A stretch of 14,734 bases of DNA from CF-161 sp035259145 (lineage in GTDB: Bacteria; Chloroflexota; Dormibacteria; Dormibacterales; Dormibacteraceae): positions 1 through 14,734 of the forward strand of contig DATFWQ010000229.1 in assembly GCA_035259145.1 (NCBI GenBank), in the 5' to 3' direction. Position 1 is the stretch's first letter. The number at the start of each line of letters is the position of its first letter. Shown piece by piece: positions 6,110-13,402 of this stretch. Made by a program: the position numbers and the translations under genes. The notes below the pieces were generated by a model. It made no database searches and was not told where the DNA came from. It was given only the letters and a program-made list of their open reading frames with translations.

Positions 6110-6982
6110 ATGCAAGCCACGAAGTCGAACACGCTGAGGGTGCCGGGCGCGACCCTGTACTACGAGGTCCGCGGCTCCGGCCCCGTGCTGCTGCTGATCT
6201 GCGGCGGCGTCTACGACGCCGCCGGCTATGCAGCCCTCGCCGAGCGCCTCGCCGACCGGTACACGGTGGTGACGTACGACCGGCGGGGGAACTCGCGCAG
6301 CCCGCTGGACGGGCCGCCCTCGCCGCAGCGCATCGAGGTCCACGGCGACGACGCCCACCGCGTGCTGGCGGCCGTCGGCGTCACGACCGGCGAGCCGGCG
6401 CACGTCTTCGGCAACAGCTCCGGCGCGATGATCGGGCTTGAGCTGGCCGCCCGCCATCCCGAGCAGGGGCGCACGCTGGTCGCACACGAGCCGCCGCTGT
6501 TCGAGCTGCTGCCGGACCGCGACTACTGGCGCGCCGCCATCCGGAACGTGGAAGACACGTTCAGCAGGGAGGGGGCCGGGGCGGCAATGCAGGCCCTGGG
6601 CGCGGCGTTCGCCTCGAGCGGCGACGCGACGCCCGACACAGAGGGACGGATGCCGGGAGGCCAGGAGGCGCCACAGGGGGAGCCTGACCCCGAGACGATG
6701 GCCATGATGGCCCGCCTCCAGAGGAACATGGAGTTCTTCATCGGCTACGAGGTGCCGCCGTTCAATACGTACGTCCCCGACTTCGCCGCGCTGCAGGCAT
6801 CCAATGTGTGCATCGTGCCGGCCGTCGGCGAGGCGTCCGAGGGTGAGCCGCCGTACCGCGCGGCCCTCGGGGTCGCCGAACGGCTGGGAACGCGGGCCGC
6901 GGTGTTCCCCGGCGACCACGGCGGCTTCGGCAACCAGGCGGAGGCCTTCGCCGTCAAGCTCCACGAGGTGCTCTCGAGATGA
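6110..6982 (+). CDS. Alpha/beta-fold hydrolase
   Basis: A cytosolic alpha/beta hydrolase of 290 residues. The oxyanion-loop region reads VLLLICGGVYDAAGY (26-40), followed by VVTYDRRGNSRSP (53-65). The nucleophile elbow G-N-S-S-G (101-105) gives Ser103 as the probable nucleophile. Residues 170-200 form a Pro/Gly/Glu-rich insertion in the cap region. The probable catalytic His is H270 in FPGDHGGFG. The acid is not obvious but should lie near VGEASEGE (239-246). ATG 6110 is chosen because AAGGAG lies 10 nt upstream and the family N-terminus starts there, although the frame is open from 5873. The stop overlaps the next gene's start in an ATGA, so the two are translationally coupled. The substrate is unknown. 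The likely ECF42 promoter upstream points to stress- or metabolite-induced expression. Confidence 0.88.
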   Translation: MQATKSNTLRVPGATLYYEVRGSGPVLLLICGGVYDAAGYAALAERLADRYTVVTYDRRGNSRSPLDGPPSPQRIEVHGDDAHRVLAAVGVTTGEPAHVFGNSSGAMIGLELAARHPEQGRTLVAHEPPLFELLPDRDYWRAAIRNVEDTFSREGAGAAMQALGAAFASSGDATPDTEGRMPGGQEAPQGEPDPETMAMMARLQRNMEFFIGYEVPPFNTYVPDFAALQASNVCIVPAVGEASEGEPPYRAALGVAERLGTRAAVFPGDHGGFGNQAEAFAVKLHEVLSR

Positions 6983-7341
6983 AGTATTTACTGATGATCT
7001 ACGACAACCCCGAGACGCGCGAGCTTTTCTTCAGCAACGAGGGCAAGTCGCTGATGGCCGAGATGGAAGCGCTCATGAACGAGCTGAGGGAGTCCGGCGA
7101 GCTGGTCAGCACAGAAGCGCTCGCTGACCCGCCCAACACCAGGACGGTGCGGGCGCAGAACGGCGTTCCGGTCGTCACCGATGGGCCGCTCGCCGAGGCC
7201 AAGGAGCACTTCGGCGGCTACCTGGTGGTGGACTGCGAGTCCATCGAGCGTGCTACCGAGATCGCCGTCCGCTGGCCCAGCGCGCGGTTCTGTCCCCTGG
7301 AGGTACGGCCGATCATGGACACCGGCGCCACGGACGGGTGA
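6979..7341 (+). CDS. YCII-related DGPF-domain protein
   Basis: A small protein of 120 residues with a ferredoxin-like fold of the YciI/DGPF group. The opening MKYLLMIYDN and the motif VVTDGPLAEAKEHFGGYLVV (66-85) are diagnostic, although the usual D-G-P-F reads D-G-P-L here. A strand and helix follow, with ESIERATEIAVRWPSA, and then an LEVRPIM tail. Its biochemical role is not established. In ECF42 systems, proteins of this type are the standard genomic partner and regulon member. It overlaps the hydrolase stop by ATGA and the sigma gene start by GTGA, so all three are probably translated in a coupled way. It has no Shine-Dalgarno sequence of its own. Confidence 0.9.
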   Translation: MKYLLMIYDNPETRELFFSNEGKSLMAEMEALMNELRESGELVSTEALADPPNTRTVRAQNGVPVVTDGPLAEAKEHFGGYLVVDCESIERATEIAVRWPSARFCPLEVRPIMDTGATDG

Positions 7342-8276
7342 CGTCCCAGCCCGAGGTTGAGCACCTGCTGCGTGAGCTCGCGCCGCAGGTGCTCGGCAGC
7401 CTCGCCCGGCAGCACGACCGCTTCGACGCGTGCGAGGACGCGGTCCAGGAGGCCCTCCTGGCGGCCGCCACCCGGTGGCCCGCCGAGGGCGTCCCGGAAC
7501 ACCCGCGCACCTGGCTGATCGCTGTCGCGCGCCGCCGCCTGATCGACGAGGTGCGTAACGAGCGGGCGCGGCGCCGGCGCGAGGAGACGGTCGCGCGTCT
7601 CGAGGCGTCCGACCGGTCCAGTGTGCCGGGCCCGGAAGAGGACCGGCCGCCCGAGCACGACGATACGTTGACACTGCTGTTCCTCTGCTGTCATCCGGCG
7701 CTCACGCCGACCTCGCAGATCGCGCTCGCCCTCCGGGCCGTGGGCGGCCTGACGACCGCCCAGATCGCCCACGCCTTCCTGGTGCCGGAGGCGACCATGG
7801 CCCAGCGCATCAGCCGCGCCAAGCAGACCATCAGGGCTGGCGGCATCTCGTTCGAGATGCCGCCGGAGGCACGGCGGGCGGATCGGATGCGCGTTGTCCT
7901 CCACGTGCTCTATCTCATCTTCAACGAGGGGTACACGGCCACGTCCGGCCCGCACCTCCAGCGGACCGAGCTCGCAGACGAGGCGATCCGGATCACGCGC
8001 CTCGTGCACCGTCTGGTCCCATCCAACGGCGAGGTCGCCGGGCTGCTGGCGCTCATGCTGCTCACGAACGCCCGGCGCGCGGCCAGGACCGCGCCGGACG
8101 GCAGCCTCGTGCTGCTCGCGGACCAGGACCGCGGGTTGTGGGATCGGGCGGCCATCGACAACGGGGTCGCCCTCATCGCGCGCACGCTGGCCAGGGGATC
8201 GCTCGGGCCCTACCAGCTGCAGGCGGCGATCGCGGCGGTGCACGCTGAGGCGCGCCGGGCCGAAGACACGGACTGA
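7338..8276 (+). CDS. ECF42-type sigma factor, cut short by an in-frame TGA
   Basis: An extracytoplasmic-function sigma factor that would direct RNA polymerase to TGTCGA-type promoters. Sigma region 2 spans about residues 10-80 and includes CEDAVQEALLAAATRWP and HPRTWLIAVARRRLIDEVR. Region 4 spans about 108-166, with LTTAQIAHAFLVPEATMAQR as the helix-turn-helix. The long C-terminal extension typical of ECF42 (DUF6596-like) starts near 180, with RMRVVLHVLYLIFNEGY. It has no anti-sigma partner; in this group the C-terminal part carries the regulation. GTG 7338 overlaps the DGPF gene stop. The frame stops at TGA 8274-8276, codon 313. The next codons in the same frame continue the family sequence, so about 120 C-terminal residues are lost. 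Both core sigma domains are intact, so the truncated product might still bind polymerase. Confidence 0.85.
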   Translation: MTSQPEVEHLLRELAPQVLGSLARQHDRFDACEDAVQEALLAAATRWPAEGVPEHPRTWLIAVARRRLIDEVRNERARRRREETVARLEASDRSSVPGPEEDRPPEHDDTLTLLFLCCHPALTPTSQIALALRAVGGLTTAQIAHAFLVPEATMAQRISRAKQTIRAGGISFEMPPEARRADRMRVVLHVLYLIFNEGYTATSGPHLQRTELADEAIRITRLVHRLVPSNGEVAGLLALMLLTNARRAARTAPDGSLVLLADQDRGLWDRAAIDNGVALIARTLARGSLGPYQLQAAIAAVHAEARRAEDTD

Positions 8277-8642
8277 CGGGAGATCGTCGCGCTGTACGAG
8301 CTCCTGGAGCGGATCGCGCCGAGCCCCGTCTTCACGCTCAACCGCGCTGTGGCGGTGGCGATGGTGCGCGGGCCGAAGGCCGGGCTGGAGCTGCTGGCCA
8401 CGATGGACGGGGACGACCGCCTGGCCCGGCACCACTACCTCGAGGCAGTCCGGGCGCGCCTGCTGGACATGGCGGGCGATGCCCCGGCCGCCCGGCACGC
8501 GTACCGACTGGCCGCTCGGCGCGCGACGAGCCTCCCGGAGCGGCGCTACCTGGAGTCCCGGGCCGCTCGGCTCGGCTCGCCGGGACCCGCTCCGCAATCC
8601 GCACGGTCAGCGCCAGCTTCGCGTGCCGCGCCCCGGGGCTGA
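8277..8642 (+). pseudogene. Detached C-terminal part of the ECF42 sigma factor, same frame after the TGA
   Basis: Directly after TGA 8274-8276 the same frame encodes REIVALYELLERIAPSPVFT, then LNRAVAVAMVRGPKAGLELL, and further on helices such as ARHAYRLAARRATSLPERRY up to TGA 8640. This is the conserved tetratricopeptide-like end of ECF42 proteins, where the junction normally reads T-D-W-x-x-I-x-A-L-Y. One G-to-A change (TGG to TGA) therefore accounts for the interruption; there is no frameshift. Without the stop the protein would be 434 residues, close to the family length. An internal ATG at 8349 could start a 97-residue piece, but it has no Shine-Dalgarno sequence. The last 25 codons are Ala/Pro/Arg-rich and not conserved. 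Confidence 0.75.
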
Positions 8643-8735
8643 TGGTGCGCCGGGACCGGCTTGGTGGGGTGATCCACGAGTTCAGATGGGCCGCCTAACC
8701 CTAACGAGGCGACCTAAGTACCGAACACCTCTTCG

Positions 8736-8764
8736 CGCCGGGCAGGGAAGCTCGGCCCGCGGCG
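8736..8764 (-). terminator. Possible hairpin terminator after the AraC gene
   Basis: CGCCGGGC pairs with GCCC-GC-GGCG: eight base pairs with a two-base bulge and an 11-nt loop, starting 4 nt after the AraC stop. There is no U tract. The position between convergent genes fits a terminator, possibly a bidirectional one, but the thermodynamic support is only moderate. Confidence 0.3.
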
Positions 8765-8768
8765 TCAA

Positions 8769-9689
8769 TCAACCCGCCATTGCGTCTTTGCCGGCCGTCT
8801 TTCTGTAAGCGCCAGGCGAGATGCCGTAACGGCGCCGGAAGGCTTTGCTGATCGAGGCATCAGAGTCGTAGCCGGTCCGTCGGGCGATCTCGCCCACAGC
8901 GGCGTCGCTGTTCAGCAGGTAGTTGGCTGCCTGCGAGAGGCGGTAGCGAGTCAGGTTCTGCATCGGAGTCTCGCCGGTCGCGGATCGGAATCGTTCTGCG
9001 AAAGCCGAGCGGGAGAGGCCCACCGCCGCCGCCAGCTTGGGCACCGACCACCGCTCCTCGGGGCGGTCACGAATGAGCCGCAAGGCCCGGGCCACCTGTG
9101 TGTCGCCGACCGGCGAGGAGTCCGCGCGACCCGCAGCCAGGAGGTGGGCCCGCAGCGCTTGAGCGAGCAGAGCGTCTGTCAGCCGGCTGACCACGGCCTC
9201 GGTGCCAGGACCACTCGACGCCATCTCCACCGAGATCATCCGGATGAGTCCGGACAGCCACTCAGGCGCCCGGCCTTCATGTCCGCGCAGATGAATCACC
9301 TGCGGTAGCGCCTCGAGAAGGGGGCGCCCGGTCAGCTGGTCGATCACGAAGCCGCCGCAGATCAGCTCGGCACGTTCCCCATCGCCGCCGTGCTTGAGGC
9401 GGCCGTTGACCGGCGGCGTGCCAGCCAGGATATCGTCGAGCCAGACTACCCTGCTCCCCTTCCTGTCGCGGAGCTGGTGACCATCGCCACGGGGCAACAC
9501 GACCAGGTCACCTGCCTGGAGCCGGACCCCCTCCGGGTCGCAGTCCACCTCAAGCCACGCCGTCCCCGCCGTCAAAAGGTGAAACGCCGGGCTTGGTCGC
9601 GCCGCAACCCGAAATCCCCACGGCGAGCTCATGTCGGACAGGCAGTAGACCGTGCTCGTGACCGTCAGGCGGAGCAGCAGCTGGCTCAT
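8769..9689 (-). CDS. AraC-family regulator with N-terminal cupin_6 domain
   Basis: A ligand-responsive transcription factor of 306 residues. The N-terminal cupin-type sensor domain (about 5-180) includes SPWGFRVAARPSPAFHLLTA and LQAGDLVVLPRGDGHQLRD. The C-terminal AraC DNA-binding domain (about 200-298) has two helix-turn-helix units. The first contains WSVPKLAAAVGLSRSAFAER and the second VGEIARRTGYDSDASISKAF. The hallmark ending RRRYGISPGAYR follows. ATG 9689 is preferred over the ATGs at 9725 and 9716, because AGAGGA lies 7 nt upstream of it and the others lack a Shine-Dalgarno sequence. It is divergent from the small YCII-like gene at 9917, which is a likely target given the shared 227-bp intergenic region. 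Relatives of this cupin_6 type often sit beside short-chain dehydrogenases or similar enzymes. The inducer is unknown. Confidence 0.9.
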   Translation of the reverse strand: MSQLLLRLTVTSTVYCLSDMSSPWGFRVAARPSPAFHLLTAGTAWLEVDCDPEGVRLQAGDLVVLPRGDGHQLRDRKGSRVVWLDDILAGTPPVNGRLKHGGDGERAELICGGFVIDQLTGRPLLEALPQVIHLRGHEGRAPEWLSGLIRMISVEMASSGPGTEAVVSRLTDALLAQALRAHLLAAGRADSSPVGDTQVARALRLIRDRPEERWSVPKLAAAVGLSRSAFAERFRSATGETPMQNLTRYRLSQAANYLLNSDAAVGEIARRTGYDSDASISKAFRRRYGISPGAYRKTAGKDAMAG

Positions 9690-9903
9690 GCCGTCGTCCT
9701 CTGAGAATCTGCCCATGCCGCGCATCTGACCTGGCCGAATCTTAAACGCGCCGCGCCGGGGTGTCCTTGTCCATCACTCCGAAAGACGTTGCCGCAGCGC
9801 TCGTCAGGCGCGCCGGACAAATCTGACGGCGTCCTGGAGATTCCCGACCGCGCCGCTCGTCCCTAGGCTTCAAGGACCGCCGGGGAGCGCCGGCATCACT
9901 ATC

Positions 9904-9910
9904 AAGGAGG
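9904..9910 (+). promoter_or_regulatory. Strong Shine-Dalgarno AAGGAGG for the 9917 gene
   Basis: AAGGAGG lies six bases before GTG 9917 and fixes the start of this small gene. It is among the best ribosome binding sites in the window. Confidence 0.75.
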
Positions 9911-9916
9911 AACAGC

Positions 9917-10219
9917 GTGAGCAAGTTCTTGGTGACTTATTACGGAGGGGGAATGCCGGCCGACCCCGCCCAGGCTGAGCTGGCCAAGGCGGCTTTTGGC
10001 GAATGGCTGGTCAGAGCCGGCAACGCCGTGATCGACCCGGGCGCGCCCCTCCGCCCGGCGACGCAGGTGTCCAACGGGGCTCCTGCGCCACAGGTCGCCA
10101 TCGGCGGATATTCGGTGATCGAGGCGGCGAGCATCGAGCAGGCGACCGAGATTCTAAGCTCGCACCCGTTCGTCGCCCGTGGCGGGACCCTGCAGGTCGA
10201 TGAGGCCATAGCTGTCTGA
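9917..10219 (+). CDS. Small YCII-like protein
   Basis: A 100-residue protein of the YciI-like ferredoxin-fold type. It starts SKFLVTYYGGGMPADPAQAE, then has AAFGEWLVRAGNAVIDPGAP and a central GGYSVIEAASIEQATEIL. It closes with HPFVARGGTLQVDEAI, a close match to the usual family ending. It lacks the D-G-P-F motif of the ECF42 partner at 6979. No catalytic function is established for this subgroup. GTG 9917 is set by a strong Shine-Dalgarno sequence. The gene is monocistronic and divergent from the AraC regulator. No TGTCGA-type ECF42 promoter is visible upstream, so control by the AraC protein is the simpler idea. Confidence 0.85.
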   Translation: MSKFLVTYYGGGMPADPAQAELAKAAFGEWLVRAGNAVIDPGAPLRPATQVSNGAPAPQVAIGGYSVIEAASIEQATEILSSHPFVARGGTLQVDEAIAV

Positions 10220-10308
10220 GGCCAAGCTGGTGCGGAAGGCAGAGCCTCCTCCAAATGGCTCCACCTCAGGAACTCAGCGGCCGCTCCACGGGACCGCCAT
10301 TGATCAAC

Positions 10309-10464
10309 GGCCGGCCTTTACGGCGCCGGAGCCAGCGGACGCGTTTCAAGTGGGGGCGCATGAGCCGTTTTACGGCCAAGCCGTTGCCACCTGCCCGTGT
10401 GCTGCACCCCTTTCCTGATGCTCGGTTCGACGCCACTACCCAAGGCACGAGCCCAGTGCGTTAG
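10309..10464 (+). pseudogene. C-terminal remnant of a group II intron reverse transcriptase/maturase
   Basis: The plus frame ending at TAG 10462 encodes LRRRSQRTRFKWGRMSRF, then LPPARVLHPFPDARFDATTQ and the final G-T-S-P-V-R. The pattern W/L-x-R-R-S-Q-R...W-x-R-M...L-P-x-x-R-V-L-H-P-x-P is the conserved last 50 residues of class C-like group II intron-encoded proteins. Everything upstream is missing: the RT fingers and palm, the catalytic YADD box and the X domain. Upstream of about 10309 the frame loses similarity and soon meets the end of the YCII-like gene. A degenerate domain V starts 14 bases before the stop codon, which supports the identification. It is a non-functional relic. Confidence 0.72.
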
Positions 10465-10481
10465 TAGCGCACGCTGGGATC
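10449..10481 (+). ncRNA. Degenerate group II intron domain V
   Basis: The RNA would fold as GAGCCCAG, TGCG, a 7-nt loop, CGCA, a CG bulge and CTGGGATC. Domain V of group II introns is a 34-nt hairpin with this plan: a lower stem opening GAGCC, a two-nucleotide bulge on the 3' strand, an upper stem and a small loop. Here it is 33 nt. The 3' arm has A where the conserved G-U wobble partner of the catalytic triad G should be, giving a G-A mismatch. The loop region is one base short and is not a GNRA type. These are signs of decay. The GC-rich inverted sequence to about 10525 (GGGGGGCCG ... CCGGTCCC) probably represents domain VI, with the intron end near CTACCGCAAT. Confidence 0.65.
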
Positions 10482-10631
10482 GGTGCGGGGGGCCGACTGT
10501 AATGCCGGTCCCTACCGCAATCGCCGAGCCATCCTCAGCGGTCTCCATCACATCTACGAGCGAGCCGCCTTACCCTGACTCGACTCCTACGGCCCTACAG
10601 GCTGCTCTCAACTCGCCGGGAACCGGCGGGA

Positions 10632-10658
10632 GCGAGGGCGGCGCAATGCCGCCCTCGC
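10632..10658 (-). terminator. Perfect 11-bp hairpin after the phosphoesterase gene
   Basis: GCGAGGGCGGC, a five-base loop GCAAT and GCCGCCCTCGC form a perfect stem starting 12 nt after the TAA at 10670-10672. There is no U tract on the minus strand, so it would be a U-less terminator or an RNA-stabilising 3' hairpin, as is common in high-GC genomes. Confidence 0.6.
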
Positions 10659-10669
10659 CCTGGCTGTCG

Positions 10670-13216
10670 TTAATCGCCGTCTCTGGGCGCGGTCGCCGGC
10701 TGGCCGGCTCCACCCGACGAACGCGGGGCCGGCATGGTGCTGTCTGCACCGCGCACGCTCTTCCAGATCGCCTCGTTCAGAGTGGGCTCGTCCGCCGCAT
10801 CCGCGGCGGAGAAGTTCATTGCCGCGGACTGCGCCGCCATCGGGGCGGTCGGCGGGTTCACCTCGGTCAGGGACTGACTGGGCGTGATCGCCGAATACGG
10901 TGAGAGGTTGGGCTTGTTGGTGAAGCTGTTCAGCATCGGGGTCGCGGCGGTGTCGAACTGGGTGAGCGGCCCCAGGCCGGCGATCAGCTCCATCGTCCGG
11001 AGCATGGCGACCGTGCTGTAAAACGTCGAGTCCACCTTCCCAAGCCGCGAGAACGGGCTGATGACCAGAGCCTCGGTGCGGTGTGCATCCACGTGGTCGG
11101 GCCCATTCTGGGCGTCATCTTCGACCACGAATATCGCCGTGCTGGACCAGAACTGCGAGTGCGACAGGTCCTGCACCAGCCGGCCCAGCGCCAGGTCGTT
11201 GTCGGCCACAAACGCCTTCGGCGTCTTCGCCCCGGGCGCCGTGCCCGAGGTGTGGTCGTCGGGCAGGCGCACCAGCTCCACGGTGGGCAGGTTGTTGCCA
11301 GCCTCGAACTGCCTGAACTCCCGCTCCCACTCGTTGATGCGCGTCTGATCGGAGATGCTCTGCGTGAAGCCCGGGTACCTGAGGTCCGTGTGGGCTTGCA
11401 GCGCCGGGACCGTGAGCACCGGCGGCGTGCTCGTGGTGAAGAACCCGTAGTTGCGGAAGCTGACGTTGCTCGCGCTCAGGCGGTCCCAGAGGTAGCTGCT
11501 CTCGGGATTGCTGCCAGCCGCTGTGGCGAAGTTGCCGCCCTCGAAATCGTGGTTCCGCTGGCGGCCCCCGTAGTTGACGGGCCACGTCTTCTGCACGTAC
11601 GTGTTCGCGTTCGCCTGCGTGGACCAGTTCCAGCCGTCGGCCGAGACCTCGGCGTTCGCGTAGAAGTTGTCCAGCGTGACGAACTGCCGGGCCAGCGTGC
11701 GGATATTCGGAGCCACGCTGTCGTCGAACAGGTTCAGGTTTGGGTCTCCATTGCCGCGGCCGAGGCTGCCGAAGATCTGGTCGTATGTCCGGTTCTCCTT
11801 GACGACGTAGATAACATGCTTGATCGACGAGGTGCCGCCGACGCGGCGCGGGATGACGCCGCCGGCTGCGTCGGTGCCAGCAGTGCGAACCTTGTCACGC
11901 TCGTCGAAGCCGTTGTTGTGGATCACCTGCCGCGTGTAGTGCGCCAGCTGGTCCCGGTCGGGTGCGGCTACGAAGGAGAGCGTGCCGTGGGCCATCGATG
12001 CGACGTACTGGCTCGAAAGCTGGCCCCGGACGGTCGGGTTCGGACCGTTGGGGTTCGGGCCGGCGCCCAGCCCCTTTGCGTTCTCGACATAGAGCGTCCG
12101 GCCGTCGGGCGAGACGCTGACGCCGGTCGGGTACCAGGCAGTCGGGATCATGCCCAGGATCGGCCCGCTGCGGCCGTCGCTCTCCCGCTCGTCCTTGCCG
12201 TTTAACGAGATCACGTCCACGTCGTTGTTCCCGGCGTTCGCGACGTAGAGTGTCTGGCCGTCGGGCGAGACCGCCAGGGCGTTCGGGTTGCTGCCTTCGG
12301 CCGCGCCGCGGTACGGCGCCAGGTCAAACGTGCGGGTGACCGTGTTCGACGCCGTGCTGACCACCGAGACGGTGTCGCTATCGCCGTTGGCAACGAACAG
12401 CTCCGGGCTGCTTCGGCTCGGGTTGATGGCCAGGGCGTTGGGATGGTTCCCGACCTGGATGTGGGTGCGCACGGTGCGGGCGGCGACGTCGACCGCTGTC
12501 AGGCTGTGCTCGCCCCAGTTGCTCACGTATGCGGTGGCCCCATCTTGGGACAGCGCCACGCCGTACGGCTGGCACTGCGCCGCCACGCCGCCCTGCCAGG
12601 GCACGAGCTGCGTCAGGTCGCAGGGCCCGACTGGCACGCTGACCACCTTGCCGGTAGCCAGGTCGACCATGCCGAGAGCGTCGCCCGTGTTCTCGGCCAC
12701 GAAGAGTGTGCTGCCGTCGCCGGACAGAGCGAGACCGGTCGGGAAGCCAGGCACCGGGATGCTGGCGCCCTCGTGGAGCTGACCGTCGAACGAGTAGGTC
12801 CGGACCTTGTTGTTGCCGCCCGCTGAGGCGAACGCCCGCCTTCCGTCCTGGCTCCAGACGACGCCGATGAAGAGCGCCTCCGGCGACCGGTACGGGATCG
12901 TCTGCCGGACGGTTCGCGTCGCGGTGTCTACGACCTTCATCGTGACAAGCGACTGGCCGCCGCTGCTGATGAGCAGCGTCCTACCGTCTGGACTGAGCGC
13001 CTGGCCGTCGGGCCGGTCCCCCCAGTACACCTGGTCCGCCAGGTCGAGCTGGTGGCCTGCCGGGGTCAACAGCCAGCCGTTGGGCGTCACTCCGGTCCCG
13101 TTGCTCAGCGGGCCGGCGACGAGCCGGGCGAACGCCAGGGCCCCGCCGACGCTGGCGGTGCCCAGCAGCATCGCGCCGGCGGCGGCCAGCGCGATGCGAG
13201 CTGCGCGACTGCTCAT
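10670..13216 (-). CDS. Secreted YVTN beta-propeller / phosphoesterase fusion protein
   Basis: A large exported protein of 848 residues. The N-terminus MSSRAARIALAAAGAMLLGT is a signal peptide or signal anchor. Residues of about 35-400 form a YVTN/SMP-30-like beta-propeller. Blades carry repeated S-P-D-G-x-T-L-(Y/F/L) and YVSNWGEHSLTAVD-type strands, with YVANAGNNDVDVIS a clear example. The second half is a phosphoesterase (PF04185) of the alkaline phosphatase superfamily. It opens with HVIYVVKENRTYDQIFG (E474) and has the metal-site motif FVVEDDAQNGPDHVDAHRTE near 699-713. The family includes phospholipase C and acid phosphatase-like enzymes. The substrate here is unknown; phosphate scavenging from organic esters is a reasonable guess. 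ATG 13216 is chosen over the upstream in-frame start at 13261 because AGGAGG lies 7 nt before it and it begins the signal peptide. It is flanked by hairpins and is probably monocistronic. Confidence 0.92.
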   Translation of the reverse strand: MSSRAARIALAAAGAMLLGTASVGGALAFARLVAGPLSNGTGVTPNGWLLTPAGHQLDLADQVYWGDRPDGQALSPDGRTLLISSGGQSLVTMKVVDTATRTVRQTIPYRSPEALFIGVVWSQDGRRAFASAGGNNKVRTYSFDGQLHEGASIPVPGFPTGLALSGDGSTLFVAENTGDALGMVDLATGKVVSVPVGPCDLTQLVPWQGGVAAQCQPYGVALSQDGATAYVSNWGEHSLTAVDVAARTVRTHIQVGNHPNALAINPSRSSPELFVANGDSDTVSVVSTASNTVTRTFDLAPYRGAAEGSNPNALAVSPDGQTLYVANAGNNDVDVISLNGKDERESDGRSGPILGMIPTAWYPTGVSVSPDGRTLYVENAKGLGAGPNPNGPNPTVRGQLSSQYVASMAHGTLSFVAAPDRDQLAHYTRQVIHNNGFDERDKVRTAGTDAAGGVIPRRVGGTSSIKHVIYVVKENRTYDQIFGSLGRGNGDPNLNLFDDSVAPNIRTLARQFVTLDNFYANAEVSADGWNWSTQANANTYVQKTWPVNYGGRQRNHDFEGGNFATAAGSNPESSYLWDRLSASNVSFRNYGFFTTSTPPVLTVPALQAHTDLRYPGFTQSISDQTRINEWEREFRQFEAGNNLPTVELVRLPDDHTSGTAPGAKTPKAFVADNDLALGRLVQDLSHSQFWSSTAIFVVEDDAQNGPDHVDAHRTEALVISPFSRLGKVDSTFYSTVAMLRTMELIAGLGPLTQFDTAATPMLNSFTNKPNLSPYSAITPSQSLTEVNPPTAPMAAQSAAMNFSAADAADEPTLNEAIWKSVRGADSTMPAPRSSGGAGQPATAPRDGD

Positions 13217-13275
13217 CCCTCTACCTCCTCTTGCGAGTTCGGTGCCACCGGGCTGGGGCACTCCTCGCCTCCGAC

Positions 13276-13306
13276 CCTATAGCCGGGCGGGCCAAGACGG
13301 CATCAA
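13276..13306 (-). promoter_or_regulatory. Weak candidate promoter for the phosphoesterase gene
   Basis: On the minus strand TTGATG (13306-13301) and TATAGG (13281-13276) are 19 bases apart, longer than the usual 17. They lie 60-90 bases upstream of ATG 13216. This is the only AT-richer pair seen in the gap. No PHO-box-like direct repeats were recognised. Confidence 0.25.
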
Positions 13307-13364
13307 GAGCGGGTTAAGGGATCCTCCGGTAGAGCCTCACGTGCCATTGAGACGGACGGGGAGC

Positions 13365-13391
13365 GGGCGCGGCGACGTTGCCGCCGCGCCC
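13365..13391 (-). terminator. 9-bp perfect hairpin after the MFS gene
   Basis: GGGCGCGGC and GCCGCGCCC pair perfectly around a nine-base loop, 12 nt downstream of the MFS stop on the minus strand. There is no U run. Its position matches a terminator that separates the exporter from the phosphoesterase gene. Confidence 0.5.
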
Positions 13392-13402
13392 TCCCGGTCT
13401 TG

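Noticed and set aside
5996..6964. Minus-strand open frame of 322 codons
   Set aside because: It is antisense to the alpha/beta hydrolase, which has a clear nucleophile elbow, a Shine-Dalgarno sequence and operon overlaps.
8274..8276. UGA read as tryptophan (alternative genetic code)
   Set aside because: Other genes in the window, including the hydrolase and DGPF genes, end at TGA and use TGG for Trp, so general recoding is not supported.
7218..8597. Minus-strand open frame of 459 codons
   Set aside because: It lies antisense to the DGPF and ECF42 genes. Its product is low-complexity Arg/Gly/Pro-rich sequence without motifs. It is longer than the interrupted sigma frame, but the sigma domains on the other strand are unmistakable.
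11081..12205. Plus-strand open frame of 374 codons
   Set aside because: It is antisense to the phosphoesterase gene. The product is Arg/Val/Ala-rich with no domain, a normal side effect of GC-rich codon bias.
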